29,797 nt of DNA from Methanocella sp. (GCF_035506375.1 NZ_DATJPM010000059.1:1-29797), one strand, 5' to 3'. Positions 7,732 through 14,223 are shown, counted from the stretch's first letter. The notes: a model not told the origin generated them from the sequence alone. Numbers and translations are program-made.

Positions 7732-8718
7732 CTAGCGCTTTGCCCGCTTGCCGCGCATGTACATGAAGATGCCCGCCAGCGCCAGGATGGCGACGACGAC
7801 GACGAGGCCCAGGTATAGCAGCGAGTTATCTCCCGCGTTCGCCGGGGCGGCTGCGGCCGCCGAATGGTCCGAGTATATCGTTATTGGCGAGGTCTCGTGC
7901 CAGTTCTGGCCGTTCATGTAGACGACCTTGAACGAGGGGTTGCCCTTGAAAGAGGCGTTCTTCGCGGTGACGTCGAACTGGACGGTGTACAGCTCCCCCG
8001 CGCCGATGCTGCCCACGACGTACTCCTGCTGGGGCTTGAACGTGAAGTCGTCGCCCGAGGGCACGACGCTGACGCCAGTGACGCCGTTGGGCCGGAGGTT
8101 CGTGATATCGAGTACGACGCTCTTCTTCGCGGTGGAGAAGGACGCGGGCGCGTCGTTGATGACGGCCTTAAGCGAGATGCCGCTGACCTGCAGGCTTATC
8201 GGGTAGTTCAGGTAGATGCCGCTGTCGTCCGTGCGGATCTTCAGCGTCATGGGGTACATGCCGTCCGGGATATTATTGTCGACCTGGATGGTGAAGGTAA
8301 AGGGCATCGAGTTGCCCATGCCCAGCCTCCCCCCGTCCAGGAACTGCTGCGCAGAGGTGACGTGTATGGGCGCGTCCGCCACGAGCGAGACCTCTTTCAG
8401 GTACACCGCGCCGTCGGGCGTGTTAGTGCTGGTGGTCGTGGTCGTCTGCGTGTGACCGATGCTGACCTGCCCGGAAGTACCGGTCCCGTAATTGTAAGTA
8501 TTGCTATCCGAAGTCGTCTCGCCGGCCAGGGTATTGATAGGGTTAGTGATCTTGATCGTGATCGTGCCGGTATCCCCGGGCATAAAGACCGAGGGAGAGA
8601 CCGTGACATCGCCGACCGTAACGGACGGTTTGCCTGTGTCGGCGCCAGCCGGCACGGCGGCGATCAGGACGATGGCGAGCATCGCGATGACGCACGCCAG
8701 TTTAGTTGAAAGCTTCAT
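7732..8718 (-). CDS. COG1361-type anchored surface protein of the ABC operon
   Basis: A 328-aa exported protein. It has a signal peptide (about 1-28: KLACVIAMLAIVLIAAVPAGA), two or three Ig-like/NEW3-like beta domains (about 32-290, e.g. DVTVSPSVFMPGDTGTITI), and a C-terminal membrane helix (about 300-321) with a basic RGKRAKR stop-transfer tail. The body therefore faces outside. Such COG1361 proteins commonly sit beside MacB-like transporters in archaea and may act as a periplasmic-type adaptor or substrate-binding partner; that role is inferred. The ATG at 8718 is chosen because GGAG lies eight bases before it; the ATG two codons earlier is too close to the site. A low-complexity Thr/Ser stretch (TQTTTTTSTNT) lies near residue 95. 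Confidence 0.85.
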   Translation of the reverse strand: MKLSTKLACVIAMLAIVLIAAVPAGADTGKPSVTVGDVTVSPSVFMPGDTGTITIKITNPINTLAGETTSDSNTYNYGTGTSGQVSIGHTQTTTTTSTNTPDGAVYLKEVSLVADAPIHVTSAQQFLDGGRLGMGNSMPFTFTIQVDNNIPDGMYPMTLKIRTDDSGIYLNYPISLQVSGISLKAVINDAPASFSTAKKSVVLDITNLRPNGVTGVSVVPSGDDFTFKPQQEYVVGSIGAGELYTVQFDVTAKNASFKGNPSFKVVYMNGQNWHETSPITIYSDHSAAAAAPANAGDNSLLYLGLVVVVAILALAGIFMYMRGKRAKR

Positions 8719-8748
8719 ACACATATCTCCAGATGAATGAACGTTAGC

Positions 8749-9432
8749 CTATTTCGTTTCCTCTCCTACGATCATGCCATCCCTGAGGCGGATGATGCGC
8801 TGGCTGAACCCGGCGACGTCGGGGTTGTGGGTGACCATGACGATGGTCCGGCCGTTCCGGTTTAATTCCACGAAGAGCTTCATGATCTCGTCGCCCGTCT
8901 TCGCGTCCAGGTTCCCGGTGGGCTCGTCGGCCAGCAGTATCGAGGGATCGTTGACCAGGGACCTGGCGATGGCGACGCGCTGCCTCTGGCCCCCGGAGAG
9001 CTCGTTGGGGCGGTGGGCCATGCGGTCGGCCAGGCCGACCTCCCCCAGGTATTTCTTCGCAACGCCGGCCCGGTACGATTTCGACTGCTCCTGGAAGATC
9101 ATCGGCAGCTCCACGTTCTTAAGGGCGCTGAGCCTGGACACGAGGTTGAACGTCTGGAAAATGAAGCCGATCTCCTTGCCCCGGAGGTGGGACAGCTCCA
9201 CGTCGTTGAGCCTGCCGCTGTCCTTGTTGTTTATGATGAGCCTGCCGCTGTCCGGCCGGTCCAGCAGGCCGATGAGGTTCATGAGCGTGCTCTTGCCGCT
9301 CCCCGAAGGGCCCATGATGCTGATGAACTCGCCTTTTTTGATGTCGAGATCAATGTCCTTGAGCACGAGCAGGTCTTCGCTGCCCATGTGGTAGCTTTTA
9401 CGCACGCCCTTCATCGATACCACAGAATCCAT
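8749..9432 (-). CDS. ABC transporter ATP-binding protein, LolD/MacB type
   Basis: ATPase subunit of the export system, 227 aa. Walker A reads GPSGSGKST (about residues 41-49), the Q-loop lies in IGFIFQTFNL, the signature is LSGGQRQRVAIARSL, and Walker B is ILLADEPTGNLD followed by the switch histidine in MVTHNPD. The length and DEPTGNLD pattern are typical of LolD/FtsE/MacB-class ATPases. The ATG at 9432 (MDSVVSM) is preferred, 12 bases after AGGAG; a TTG four codons upstream abuts the ribosome site. First gene of the operon, followed at 30 bases by the surface protein and then both permeases. Confidence 0.93.
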   Translation of the reverse strand: MDSVVSMKGVRKSYHMGSEDLLVLKDIDLDIKKGEFISIMGPSGSGKSTLMNLIGLLDRPDSGRLIINNKDSGRLNDVELSHLRGKEIGFIFQTFNLVSRLSALKNVELPMIFQEQSKSYRAGVAKKYLGEVGLADRMAHRPNELSGGQRQRVAIARSLVNDPSILLADEPTGNLDAKTGDEIMKLFVELNRNGRTIVMVTHNPDVAGFSQRIIRLRDGMIVGEETK

Positions 9433-9499
9433 TTTGCGACACAACTCCTGAGATAAAGCCGTTTACCCCACGATTTTTTCTTACCCTATGTCTTTCCTG

Positions 9500-9765
9500 A
9501 GAATTTATAGGTTATCTATATAGCACACGATGGTACCGGTTTTCGCCTCTCTTTATCATGGGAAACACGGCCCACGATAATGCCGTTTACCGTGCCATAT
9601 GATATACTTCTATATACCTATTGCTAGTATGTACTAACCGTTAGTATATATAAGTTTTGAAAGAGAAAAAAATAATAAAGGGCTCTTATACGATTTATGG
9701 ATATATGATTATCTTGTGACATAATTAGCCAATGATAACAAACGGTTAAACAATAAATACGGGCC
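9500..9765. promoter_or_regulatory. divergent promoter region with palindromic TAGTA sites
   Basis: AT-rich spacer between the ABC export operon (minus) and the carbonic anhydrase operon (plus); the gap is 9433-9874. Toward the ABC operon, TATA-like CTATATAG/CTATAAAT sequences lie at about 9505-9525. Toward carbonic anhydrase, an AATAAATA box lies at about 9751-9758. Between them is a palindrome TAGTA-TG-TACTA (9625-9636) followed 17 bases on by a further TAGTAT copy (9642). This is a plausible operator for a dimeric repressor. Confidence 0.45.
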
Positions 9766-9874
9766 TTAGTTGTGAAAAATAGTGCCATGTGCCGGTATAG
9801 GCATTACCTTCATGATATCATCCAATAGCTCTAACCATACCTTTTTACCGTCCGAAGTGAAATATCTGAAAGAC

Positions 9875-10384
9875 ATGATCATCCAGCACTTCTCCGCACC
9901 TTCCATCGACCCTGCCGCCTTCGTCGCAGAGACTGCGGTCGTGGCCGGCAACGTGCGCCTGGAGGCGGGGTCCAGCGTCTGGTACGGCGCCGTCCTTCGG
10001 GGCGACGAAGCCTCCATCACTGTTTCTAAGAACGCCAACATCCAGGATGGCGCCGTGGTGCACTCGGACCGGGGCGAGGACGTCCTCATCGGCGAGGGCG
10101 TCACCGTCGGCCACGGGGCGATCGTCCACGGCTGCACCATCGGCAAATACTCCATGGTCGGCATGGGCGCCATAATACTGAGTAAGGCTCAGGTCGGCGA
10201 GCATTGCATAATCGGCGCCGGCGCCGTAGTGAAGGAGGGGGACGTCATACCGGACGGCTCCATGGTGGTCGGAGTGCCAGGAAAAATTATAAAACAGCTG
10301 ACGCCGGAGCAGATGAAGTACATGGAGGACAACTGCGAGGAGTACGTGAAGCTTGCCCGCCGCTATATGGAGGCCTCGAAGTGA
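9875..10384 (+). CDS. gamma-class carbonic anhydrase / hexapeptide-repeat protein
   Basis: Left-handed beta-helix protein of 169 aa from the chosen ATG (MIIQHFSAPSIDP). Hexapeptide turns run from about residue 13 (FVAETAVVAGNVRLEAGSSVWYGAVLRGD) to about 140. The histidines expected to bind the catalytic metal appear in VVHSDRG, TVGHGAIVHG and the same turn region, as in the Cam/CamH family. It would interconvert CO2 and bicarbonate in the cytoplasm; it has no signal peptide. The reading frame is open further upstream (GTG at 9782, ATG at 9812) but that part does not resemble the family and no ribosome site decides. The stop overlaps the next gene's GTG start (GTGA). Confidence 0.85.
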   Translation: MIIQHFSAPSIDPAAFVAETAVVAGNVRLEAGSSVWYGAVLRGDEASITVSKNANIQDGAVVHSDRGEDVLIGEGVTVGHGAIVHGCTIGKYSMVGMGAIILSKAQVGEHCIIGAGAVVKEGDVIPDGSMVVGVPGKIIKQLTPEQMKYMEDNCEEYVKLARRYMEASK

Positions 10385-10839
10385 GGGTGGCCATCGGCGG
10401 GACGTTCCAGCCCCTTCACGACGGCCATAAGGCGCTGCTCCGCAAGGCGTACGAGCTGAGCAGGAACGTGGACATCGGCGTCACCTCCGACGAGATGGCC
10501 CATAAGGGCCGGGTGCGGCCGGTGAAGTCGTATAAAGAACGCACCGAGGCGCTGAGCGACTGGATCCGTCAGGAGATCGGCGTGGAGCCGCGCATCTTCC
10601 GGATCGACGACCCATACGGGCCTACCTTGTTCGAGGACTACGACTACATCGTCGTCTCGGCAGAAACTTATCCCATGGCCCTGAAGATCAACCAAAAAAG
10701 AAAAGAGATGGGGAAAAAGCCCATCGAGATATACCGGGTCGAGTGCATCCTGGCGGAGGACGGCCGGCCGATATCCGCGACGAGGGTCGCCAGCGGGGAG
10801 ATCGACGTGCACGGCAACCTGCTGCGGAGGCGGAAATGA
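10381..10839 (+). CDS. coaD: phosphopantetheine adenylyltransferase, archaeal type
   Basis: Nucleotidyltransferase of 152 aa that transfers AMP from ATP to 4'-phosphopantetheine, making dephospho-CoA in coenzyme A synthesis. It shows the GTFQPLHDGHKALL nucleotide-binding signature at the N-terminus (the GTFxPxHxGH form) and ISATRVASGEID near the C-terminus, the archaeal equivalent of the ISSTR motif. The length matches archaeal PPAT (about 150-160 aa). The GTG start at 10381 overlaps the previous stop as GTGA and has GGAGG about six bases upstream; a longer upstream reading frame is only read-through of the carbonic anhydrase region. The stop overlaps the next start as ATGA. Confidence 0.92.
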   Translation: MRVAIGGTFQPLHDGHKALLRKAYELSRNVDIGVTSDEMAHKGRVRPVKSYKERTEALSDWIRQEIGVEPRIFRIDDPYGPTLFEDYDYIVVSAETYPMALKINQKRKEMGKKPIEIYRVECILAEDGRPISATRVASGEIDVHGNLLRRRK

Positions 10840-11354
10840 AGATCGCGGTGGGCTCCCGGAACCCTGTGAAGGTGAAGGCCGTGGAGAACGTATTCTCGAG
10901 GCTGTACGGCATCGTGGACGTGGAGGGCGTGGCCGCCAGGTCCGGCGTCCCGGCGCAGCCTTTCGGCGAAGAGACGGTGGCCGGTGCCGTCAACCGGGCG
11001 AAGAACGCCTTCGCCCTGGAGAAGTTCGACTATGGCGTGGGCATCGAGGCGGGCCTGTTCGAGGTGGGGGACATGATGATCGACCTCCAGTACTGCGCCA
11101 TCTACGACGGCTCGTGGGTGACGTTGGGCTGCGGCAGCGGGTTCCAGTACCCGTCTATTGTTTTAGATGAGGTGATTTCGGGCAAGGAGGTCGGGGACGT
11201 GATGAGCGCCGTGTCGGGCATCGAGAACCTGGGTGAAAAGGAGGGCGCCATAGGATTCCTTTCACGGGGCATGCTGACCCGCATGCGGCTGACGGAGCAG
11301 AGCGTGTTCATGGCGCTCATCCCGAGGCTGAACCCTCACCTGTACGGGCATTGA
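10836..11354 (+). CDS. yjjX: inosine/xanthosine triphosphatase (DUF84, YjjX family)
   Basis: A 172-aa house-cleaning NTPase that removes ITP/XTP from the nucleotide pool. The start MKIAVGSRNPVKVKAVENVF contains the SxNxxK nucleotide motif of the ITPase fold. GVGIEAGLFEVGDMMIDLQYCAI (about 65-90) is the metal/phosphate-binding region, and SRGMLTRM plus the C-terminal segment fit DUF84. The ATG at 10836 overlaps the coaD stop (ATGA) and is preceded by GGAGGCGGAA. Third and last gene of the overlapping operon; copy 2 of the 84-bp element begins 25 bases after its stop. Confidence 0.88.
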   Translation: MKIAVGSRNPVKVKAVENVFSRLYGIVDVEGVAARSGVPAQPFGEETVAGAVNRAKNAFALEKFDYGVGIEAGLFEVGDMMIDLQYCAIYDGSWVTLGCGSGFQYPSIVLDEVISGKEVGDVMSAVSGIENLGEKEGAIGFLSRGMLTRMRLTEQSVFMALIPRLNPHLYGH

Positions 11355-11379
11355 TCCACATACCTATCTATTCTTTTAT

Positions 11380-11463
11380 GCTGTGTTGAATTTCTCCCGT
11401 ATTATAAGCTTTTTAAGGGCACGGAGGGCACTCCAAGACTTAAAAAGGCATATTCGACACAGC
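11380..11463. repeat. 84-bp structured intergenic element, copy 2
   Basis: Same length and order as the element at 3665-3748. The outer 12-bp arms differ at one base (TT to TC in the right-arm complement) but would still pair as G-U in RNA. The second stem is here a full nine pairs (CTTTTTAAG with CTTAAAAAG), and the central hairpin is GGAG-GGCA-CTCC. It sits between yjjX and the convergent glycosylase gene. Confidence 0.75.
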
Positions 11464-11486
11464 AATTCTTTTATAAAAAGTAAATT

Positions 11487-11505
11487 GGTGCGGCCTGGTG
11501 TAAAC
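11487..11505 (+). repeat. solo copy of the 19-base fold-back core motif
   Basis: A perfect GGTGCGGCCTGGTGTAAAC, the core unit of the fold-back elements at 4966-5257 and 23472-23798, stands alone here, 23 bases after the 84-bp element, in the convergent spacer before the glycosylase stop. Confidence 0.7.
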
Positions 11506-11547
11506 TAATCTTATAATATATTTAAGATGGCGAATATACAGTTAATC

Positions 11548-12150
11548 TTACCTGGTGGCCATTACGGATACGAACGGGCTTCCTTTGACGTAAAACCGCC
11601 AGGGCTTGTCTTTATATTCGCCGGCATAGTCCACGCCGACACGCTTGCAGCTGACTATGTCGAATCCTTCGCCGTCGCCATCTTCCACGTAGAGCGGCCC
11701 CCTTTTACAGAGGTCGGCACCGTTGAGCGCCCGGTCGATGCCCAGTGCCATGCACAGCCTTCCCGGGCCCGAGGCCAGGTCCCCGATCTTCTTCGCCTTC
11801 TTCCTCAAAGCCCGCATGGCATCGAGGCCCTCCAGCGGCTCGCCTGCCCGGACGAGCACGGCCGCGGGATAGCCGTCCCGCTCCGTGACCGCGTTCAGGC
11901 AGTAGTACATGCCGTAGATAAAATACACGTATGCGTGGCCGGGCTCCCCGAACATGACCCGGTTACGGCCGGTCATGCCCCTGCTGGCATGGCAGGCCTT
12001 ATCGTGGGGGCCGCAGTAGGCTTCGGTCTCCACGATCCGCACGGACATGCGGCCGGCCGGCGTCTCCCGGACCAGGACCTTGCCCAAAAGCTCTTTCGCG
12101 ACCTCGAGGGTGTCGCGGCCATAAAAGTCTCGCGGAAGCACGGCGCTCAT
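11548..12150 (-). CDS. 3-methyladenine DNA glycosylase (AAG/MPG family)
   Basis: Monofunctional base-excision glycosylase of 200 aa that removes alkylated purines such as 3-methyladenine and hypoxanthine. The family signatures are visible in order: FYGRDTLEVAKELLGKVLVR, RIVETEAYCGPHDKACHASRG (with the catalytic-water glutamate of the VETEAY motif near residue 42), and RNRVMFGEPGHAYVYFIYGMYYCLN with the intercalating tyrosine region. GDLASGPGRLCMALGI follows. Its length of 200 aa matches bacterial/archaeal AAG. The ATG at 12150 has GGAG just before it. It stands alone, convergent with yjjX. Confidence 0.92.
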   Translation of the reverse strand: MSAVLPRDFYGRDTLEVAKELLGKVLVRETPAGRMSVRIVETEAYCGPHDKACHASRGMTGRNRVMFGEPGHAYVYFIYGMYYCLNAVTERDGYPAAVLVRAGEPLEGLDAMRALRKKAKKIGDLASGPGRLCMALGIDRALNGADLCKRGPLYVEDGDGEGFDIVSCKRVGVDYAGEYKDKPWRFYVKGSPFVSVMATR

Positions 12151-12202
12151 CAGCTCCAGCTTATGCCGGCCATGTGATAAATATCTTTAGAAAAGGGCGC
12201 CA

Positions 12203-12358
12203 TCAGGGCATTTCATCGTAATTTTCGCAGGCATCGCCATTGCCCGTTGCCCTTCTTTTACAGTGAGTCGAATTCTTGCAGCGCTCGCACGACCTGGCGT
12301 CGTCCTGCGCGCCGGCCTGGCCGCCTAAAGCCGCCTTGATACCGTCGAGGAATCCCAT
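12203..12358 (-). CDS. 51-aa cysteine-rich mini-protein
   Basis: A short reading frame starting at the ATG at 12358, with AAGGAG five bases before it, encodes 51 aa beginning MGFLDGIKAALGGQ. The C-terminal half has C24-x2-C27-x5-C33-x10-C44, with His32 beside Cys33. This is a likely zinc or iron-sulfur knuckle. The strong ribosome site and the cysteine spacing, shared with the protein at 13277-13516, support a real gene. An AT-rich stretch containing ATAAATAC lies just upstream. Function unknown. Confidence 0.65.
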   Translation of the reverse strand: MGFLDGIKAALGGQAGAQDDARSCERCKNSTHCKRRATGNGDACENYDEMP

Positions 12359-12423
12359 ATTGCTCCTTCGTCCCTTTATTCGGCCATTCGATAAATACCT
12401 TTAGTGAAGGGCGCAGGAAAACC

Positions 12424-12440
12424 GCAACATATATATCATT
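12424..12440 (+). promoter_or_regulatory. TATA box for tRNA-Pro
   Basis: CAACATATATATCATT lies centred about 34 bases before the first base of the tRNA, the expected place for an archaeal TATA box allowing a short 5' leader. Confidence 0.55.
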
Positions 12441-12467
12441 CAAGCCATACAAAGAATCTCGCGATAC

Positions 12468-12542
12468 GGGACAATGGGGTAGCCTGGTCCATCCTCGTGC
12501 GTTTGGGACGCATGAACCCCGGTTCAAATCCGGGTTGTCCCA
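12468..12542 (+). tRNA. tRNA-Pro (UGG)
   Basis: A complete cloverleaf. The acceptor stem is GGGACAA with TTGTCCC and discriminator A at 12542. The D arm contains GGTAGCCTGGTCC. The anticodon stem GTGCG/CGCAT encloses the loop TTTGGGA, giving anticodon TGG at 12504-12506, which reads proline codons. The T arm is CCCGG-TTCAAAT-CCGGG. No intron is seen and the CCA end is not encoded. T-rich sequence follows and probably ends transcription. Confidence 0.96.
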
Positions 12543-12593
12543 CTTTCTTTTAGGGTTAATCGATAAGGCCAGAGATTATCACTTTTTACGCTT

Positions 12594-12633
12594 TATTAAA
12601 ATAAAGAGAAAGCGCCCCTGTTGTCTGAGGCGC
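12594..12633 (-). terminator. candidate hairpin terminator after the rhodanese-like gene
   Basis: On the minus strand, just after the stop at 12644, GCGCC (12629-12633) can pair with GGCGC (12612-12616), followed by a T-rich run (TTTCTCTTTATTTTA). It is positioned to end the rhodanese-like transcript and faces the end of the convergent tRNA. Confidence 0.4.
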
Positions 12634-12643
12634 CCGCCAGGGC

Positions 12644-13087
12644 TCACCCCTGTGAAACGTCCCTCTGGCCGGATAACATGTCCGCCAGCAGAGGCATGTC
12701 GGCCGGCTTGATGCTGCCAGGCGCCGAATTGTCGACCCGGTTTCCCGCGTTGGCCCAGGCCTCGAATCCGCCTCGCAGCTCCATCACGTTCCTGAACCCC
12801 AGCTTCCTGAGCCTGTCGACGGCGTCCCCGGCCAGCCGGTCCGCGGGGTTGGGGGACGCTCGCGCCTGCCCGGGGCCATAGACCACGAAGTTCGCGTCCT
12901 TATCCATGGACTCGGGCTTGAGATTGGATATCTCGCCGTCGAATAGGTCACACGCCCCCGGTATGTGCCCCTTAAAATACGCGCTCAGTTCCCTCACGTC
13001 CAGAATGAAGATGCCCTTGCCGGACTTCATGCGTTTTTTCAGGTCATCAACGCTAATGTCTTTTACCTGCTCGGTATACAAATCCAT
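12644..13087 (-). CDS. rhodanese-like domain protein lacking the catalytic cysteine
   Basis: A single rhodanese-homology domain, 147 aa. It shows the standard order ISVDDLKKRM, IFILDVRELSAYFKGHIPGA (about 26-45), FVVYGPGQARA (about 67-77), LRKLGFRNVMELRGGFEAWANAG (about 94-116), then a 30-residue tail. In active rhodaneses the loop after VVY begins with the persulfide-carrying cysteine; here that position, about residue 71, is glycine, so sulfur transfer by the usual route is unlikely. It may act as a binding or regulatory domain. The ATG at 13087 is used; a GTG directly before it is possible. A TATA box about 25 bases upstream suggests a nearly leaderless message. Confidence 0.85.
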   Translation of the reverse strand: MDLYTEQVKDISVDDLKKRMKSGKGIFILDVRELSAYFKGHIPGACDLFDGEISNLKPESMDKDANFVVYGPGQARASPNPADRLAGDAVDRLRKLGFRNVMELRGGFEAWANAGNRVDNSAPGSIKPADMPLLADMLSGQRDVSQG

Positions 13088-13093
13088 CACCCT

Positions 13094-13122
13094 AAATATA
13101 TAATTATATTGTAATTATATAA
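13094..13122 (-). promoter_or_regulatory. AT-rich promoter of the rhodanese-like gene
   Basis: The stretch of TATAATTATA-type sequence about 10-35 bases before the start codon fits an archaeal TATA box driving a leaderless or very short-leader transcript. Confidence 0.45.
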
Positions 13123-13276
13123 ATGTCTAGTCTTTTACGCATTTACTCCGCTTCCACGATGGCGTAACTGTATGGAAGAACGTTTACGGGGACGGTCATT
13201 TACTTCAGCAGTACACGTATTCTGCCACGTTCCCGAGCAGGCGCTGCAATTAATGGGTTGACGGCATTTTTCGTTT

Positions 13277-13516
13277 TTAGTTTTGCGGCGCTTTTTCCAT
13301 GACGCGGCAATCGACCTTGCCCTGGCGACACTGGTACCAGAAGATGCAGTCGGCGCAGGAGCCGCCCTGAAGCCCGCTAAGCATCTGCCGCGCGTTCGGC
13401 GTTTCCATGGTTAAGAGATCGTCCCGCTCGATAAAGATGGCCGGCATCAGAAGGGACATTTGAAGCATGTCCAGGGCCGGCTTAAATGCACGGGGTTTAA
13501 TGGACCTTGCCACCAT
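13277..13516 (-). CDS. 79-aa protein with C-terminal four-cysteine motif
   Basis: Starting at the ATG at 13516, with GGAGGG seven bases before it, this encodes 79 aa. The N-terminal part (MVARSIKPRAFKPALDMLQM) is amphipathic. The C-terminal part has C54-x2-C57-x5-C63-x6-C70, a probable metal-binding knuckle whose first three cysteines have the same spacing as in the 51-aa protein at 12203-12358. The frame is open further upstream, but that part lacks a ribosome site. The upstream short gene ends at TGA one base before this ATG, so translation may be coupled. Family not recognised. Confidence 0.6.
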   Translation of the reverse strand: MVARSIKPRAFKPALDMLQMSLLMPAIFIERDDLLTMETPNARQMLSGLQGGSCADCIFWYQCRQGKVDCRVMEKAPQN

Positions 13517-13517
13517 G

Positions 13518-13712
13518 TCAGTGCCCTCCGGGGCTCCGCCAGAGCCCGCGCCCCTTAAGGGCCTCTGTGGCCACGAATACATTCCTGGACGGCATATCGT
13601 GATCCATGAAGGCGATGCCGGCAGGATGCTGGCGATGTACTCCCGCCCTTCCGATAAGCTTAAAACGCCTTAAGGTGCCCGACTTATCGTCTGAGATACC
13701 AATAGCTACCAT
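13518..13712 (-). CDS. short hypothetical gene upstream of the four-cysteine protein
   Basis: A 64-codon frame from the ATG at 13712, beginning MVAIGISDDKSGTL, ending one base before the start of the next gene. An AT-rich TATA-like region lies upstream, and only a weak ribosome site (AAGG) precedes the ATG. No family is recognised. The ending GLWRSPGGH looks unlike a finished domain, so it could be a frame-shifted remnant or simply non-coding leader. The arrangement favours a two-cistron message. Confidence 0.35.
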   Translation of the reverse strand: MVAIGISDDKSGTLRRFKLIGRAGVHRQHPAGIAFMDHDMPSRNVFVATEALKGRGLWRSPGGH

Positions 13713-13723
13713 ACTGATGCCTT

Positions 13724-13770
13724 GTATTATAATGAATTGGTTAATATCCTTAATATATTATTAATCCGTG
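13724..13770. promoter_or_regulatory. shared AT-rich promoter region, divergent
   Basis: TATTATAATG and TTAATATATTATTAA lie between the minus-strand short gene at 13712 and the plus-strand leader of the KGG-repeat gene. The second box, centred near 13755, would place a plus-strand transcript start near 13780, ahead of the hairpins at 13795-13876. Confidence 0.4.
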
Positions 13771-13794
13771 GAAAACACGAAATGCCCGCCTCCG

Positions 13795-13876
13795 ACAGGC
13801 TTTTCCTGTAAAATCTCCAGGCAATCCCGAAAGGGAATAGCCTCTGACGGTTTTTTACTTTTAGACGTTACCGGCA
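13795..13876 (+). promoter_or_regulatory. candidate structured 5' leader (three hairpins)
   Basis: Non-coding stretch ahead of the KGG gene. Hairpin 1 is ACAGG-CTTTT-CCTGT (about 13795-13810). Hairpin 2 (about 13819-13844) is AGGC / GCCT enclosing an internal loop and CCC-GAAA-GGG, a GNRA tetraloop. Hairpin 3 can pair CGGT with ACCG (about 13848-13873). A TATA box sits upstream and the coding start about 107 bases downstream. It may be a riboswitch, a regulatory leader or a small RNA; no known class fits fully. Confidence 0.35.
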
Positions 13877-13982
13877 TTTTGCGCCGCTATCTCGATTTTA
13901 TCGCAAGTGATCCCGGGTCCGATGTCAATCGAAGCACTCATCGTTATCATATCGTGGACAAATGCGTTCCAGGGTGTATAAA

Positions 13983-14216
13983 ATGGCAGAAAAGAAGGAG
14001 AAGAAAGGCGAAATTACCGTCGAGGAGGCGGGCCACAAGGGAGGGGAGCGGACCGCCAAGACCCACGGCCGCGAGTTCTACCGGGAGATAGGCCGTAAGG
14101 GCGGAGAGGAGGTCAAGGAAGAGAAGGGGCCCGAATTCTACTCGCAGATCGGCCACAAGGGCGGCCAGAAGGTCAAAGAGCTCATAAAGAAGGGCGAAGA
14201 GTCCGAGAAAAAATAA
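13983..14216 (+). CDS. KGG-repeat stress protein (LEA-like)
   Basis: A 77-aa very hydrophilic protein rich in Lys, Glu and Gly. The KGG motif occurs three times (GHKGGERTAKTHG, GRKGGEEVKEEKG, GHKGGQKV), linked by EFYREIG and EFYSQIG. This is the pattern of the KGG-domain general stress proteins related to plant LEA/Em proteins and the GsiB family. Such proteins are thought to be disordered and to protect against drying or osmotic stress; that role here is inferred. The ATG at 13983 has AGGGTG about seven bases upstream and is preferred over an in-frame codon seven residues earlier. Confidence 0.82.
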   Translation: MAEKKEKKGEITVEEAGHKGGERTAKTHGREFYREIGRKGGEEVKEEKGPEFYSQIGHKGGQKVKELIKKGEESEKK

Positions 14217-14223
14217 AACGGGC

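Noticed and set aside
10204..10380. Upstream extension of the coaD reading frame
   Set aside because: This part reads the carbonic anhydrase gene out of frame. The GTG at 10381 has the ribosome site and the family-typical start.
13277..13712. The 64- and 79-codon genes as one frameshifted gene
   Set aside because: A good ribosome site directly before the second ATG and the TGA-C-ATG layout favour two cistrons, and no family was recognised that spans both.
13812..13877. c-di-GMP-I riboswitch
   Set aside because: Only the first hairpin order is similar. The second helix with its tetraloop receptor and the conserved ligand-contacting bases are not found.
13768..14091. Plus-strand 107-codon frame from a GTG overlapping the KGG gene
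   Set aside because: It crosses the hairpin leader and then reads the KGG gene in the wrong frame, giving an Arg-rich tail. It has no ribosome site.
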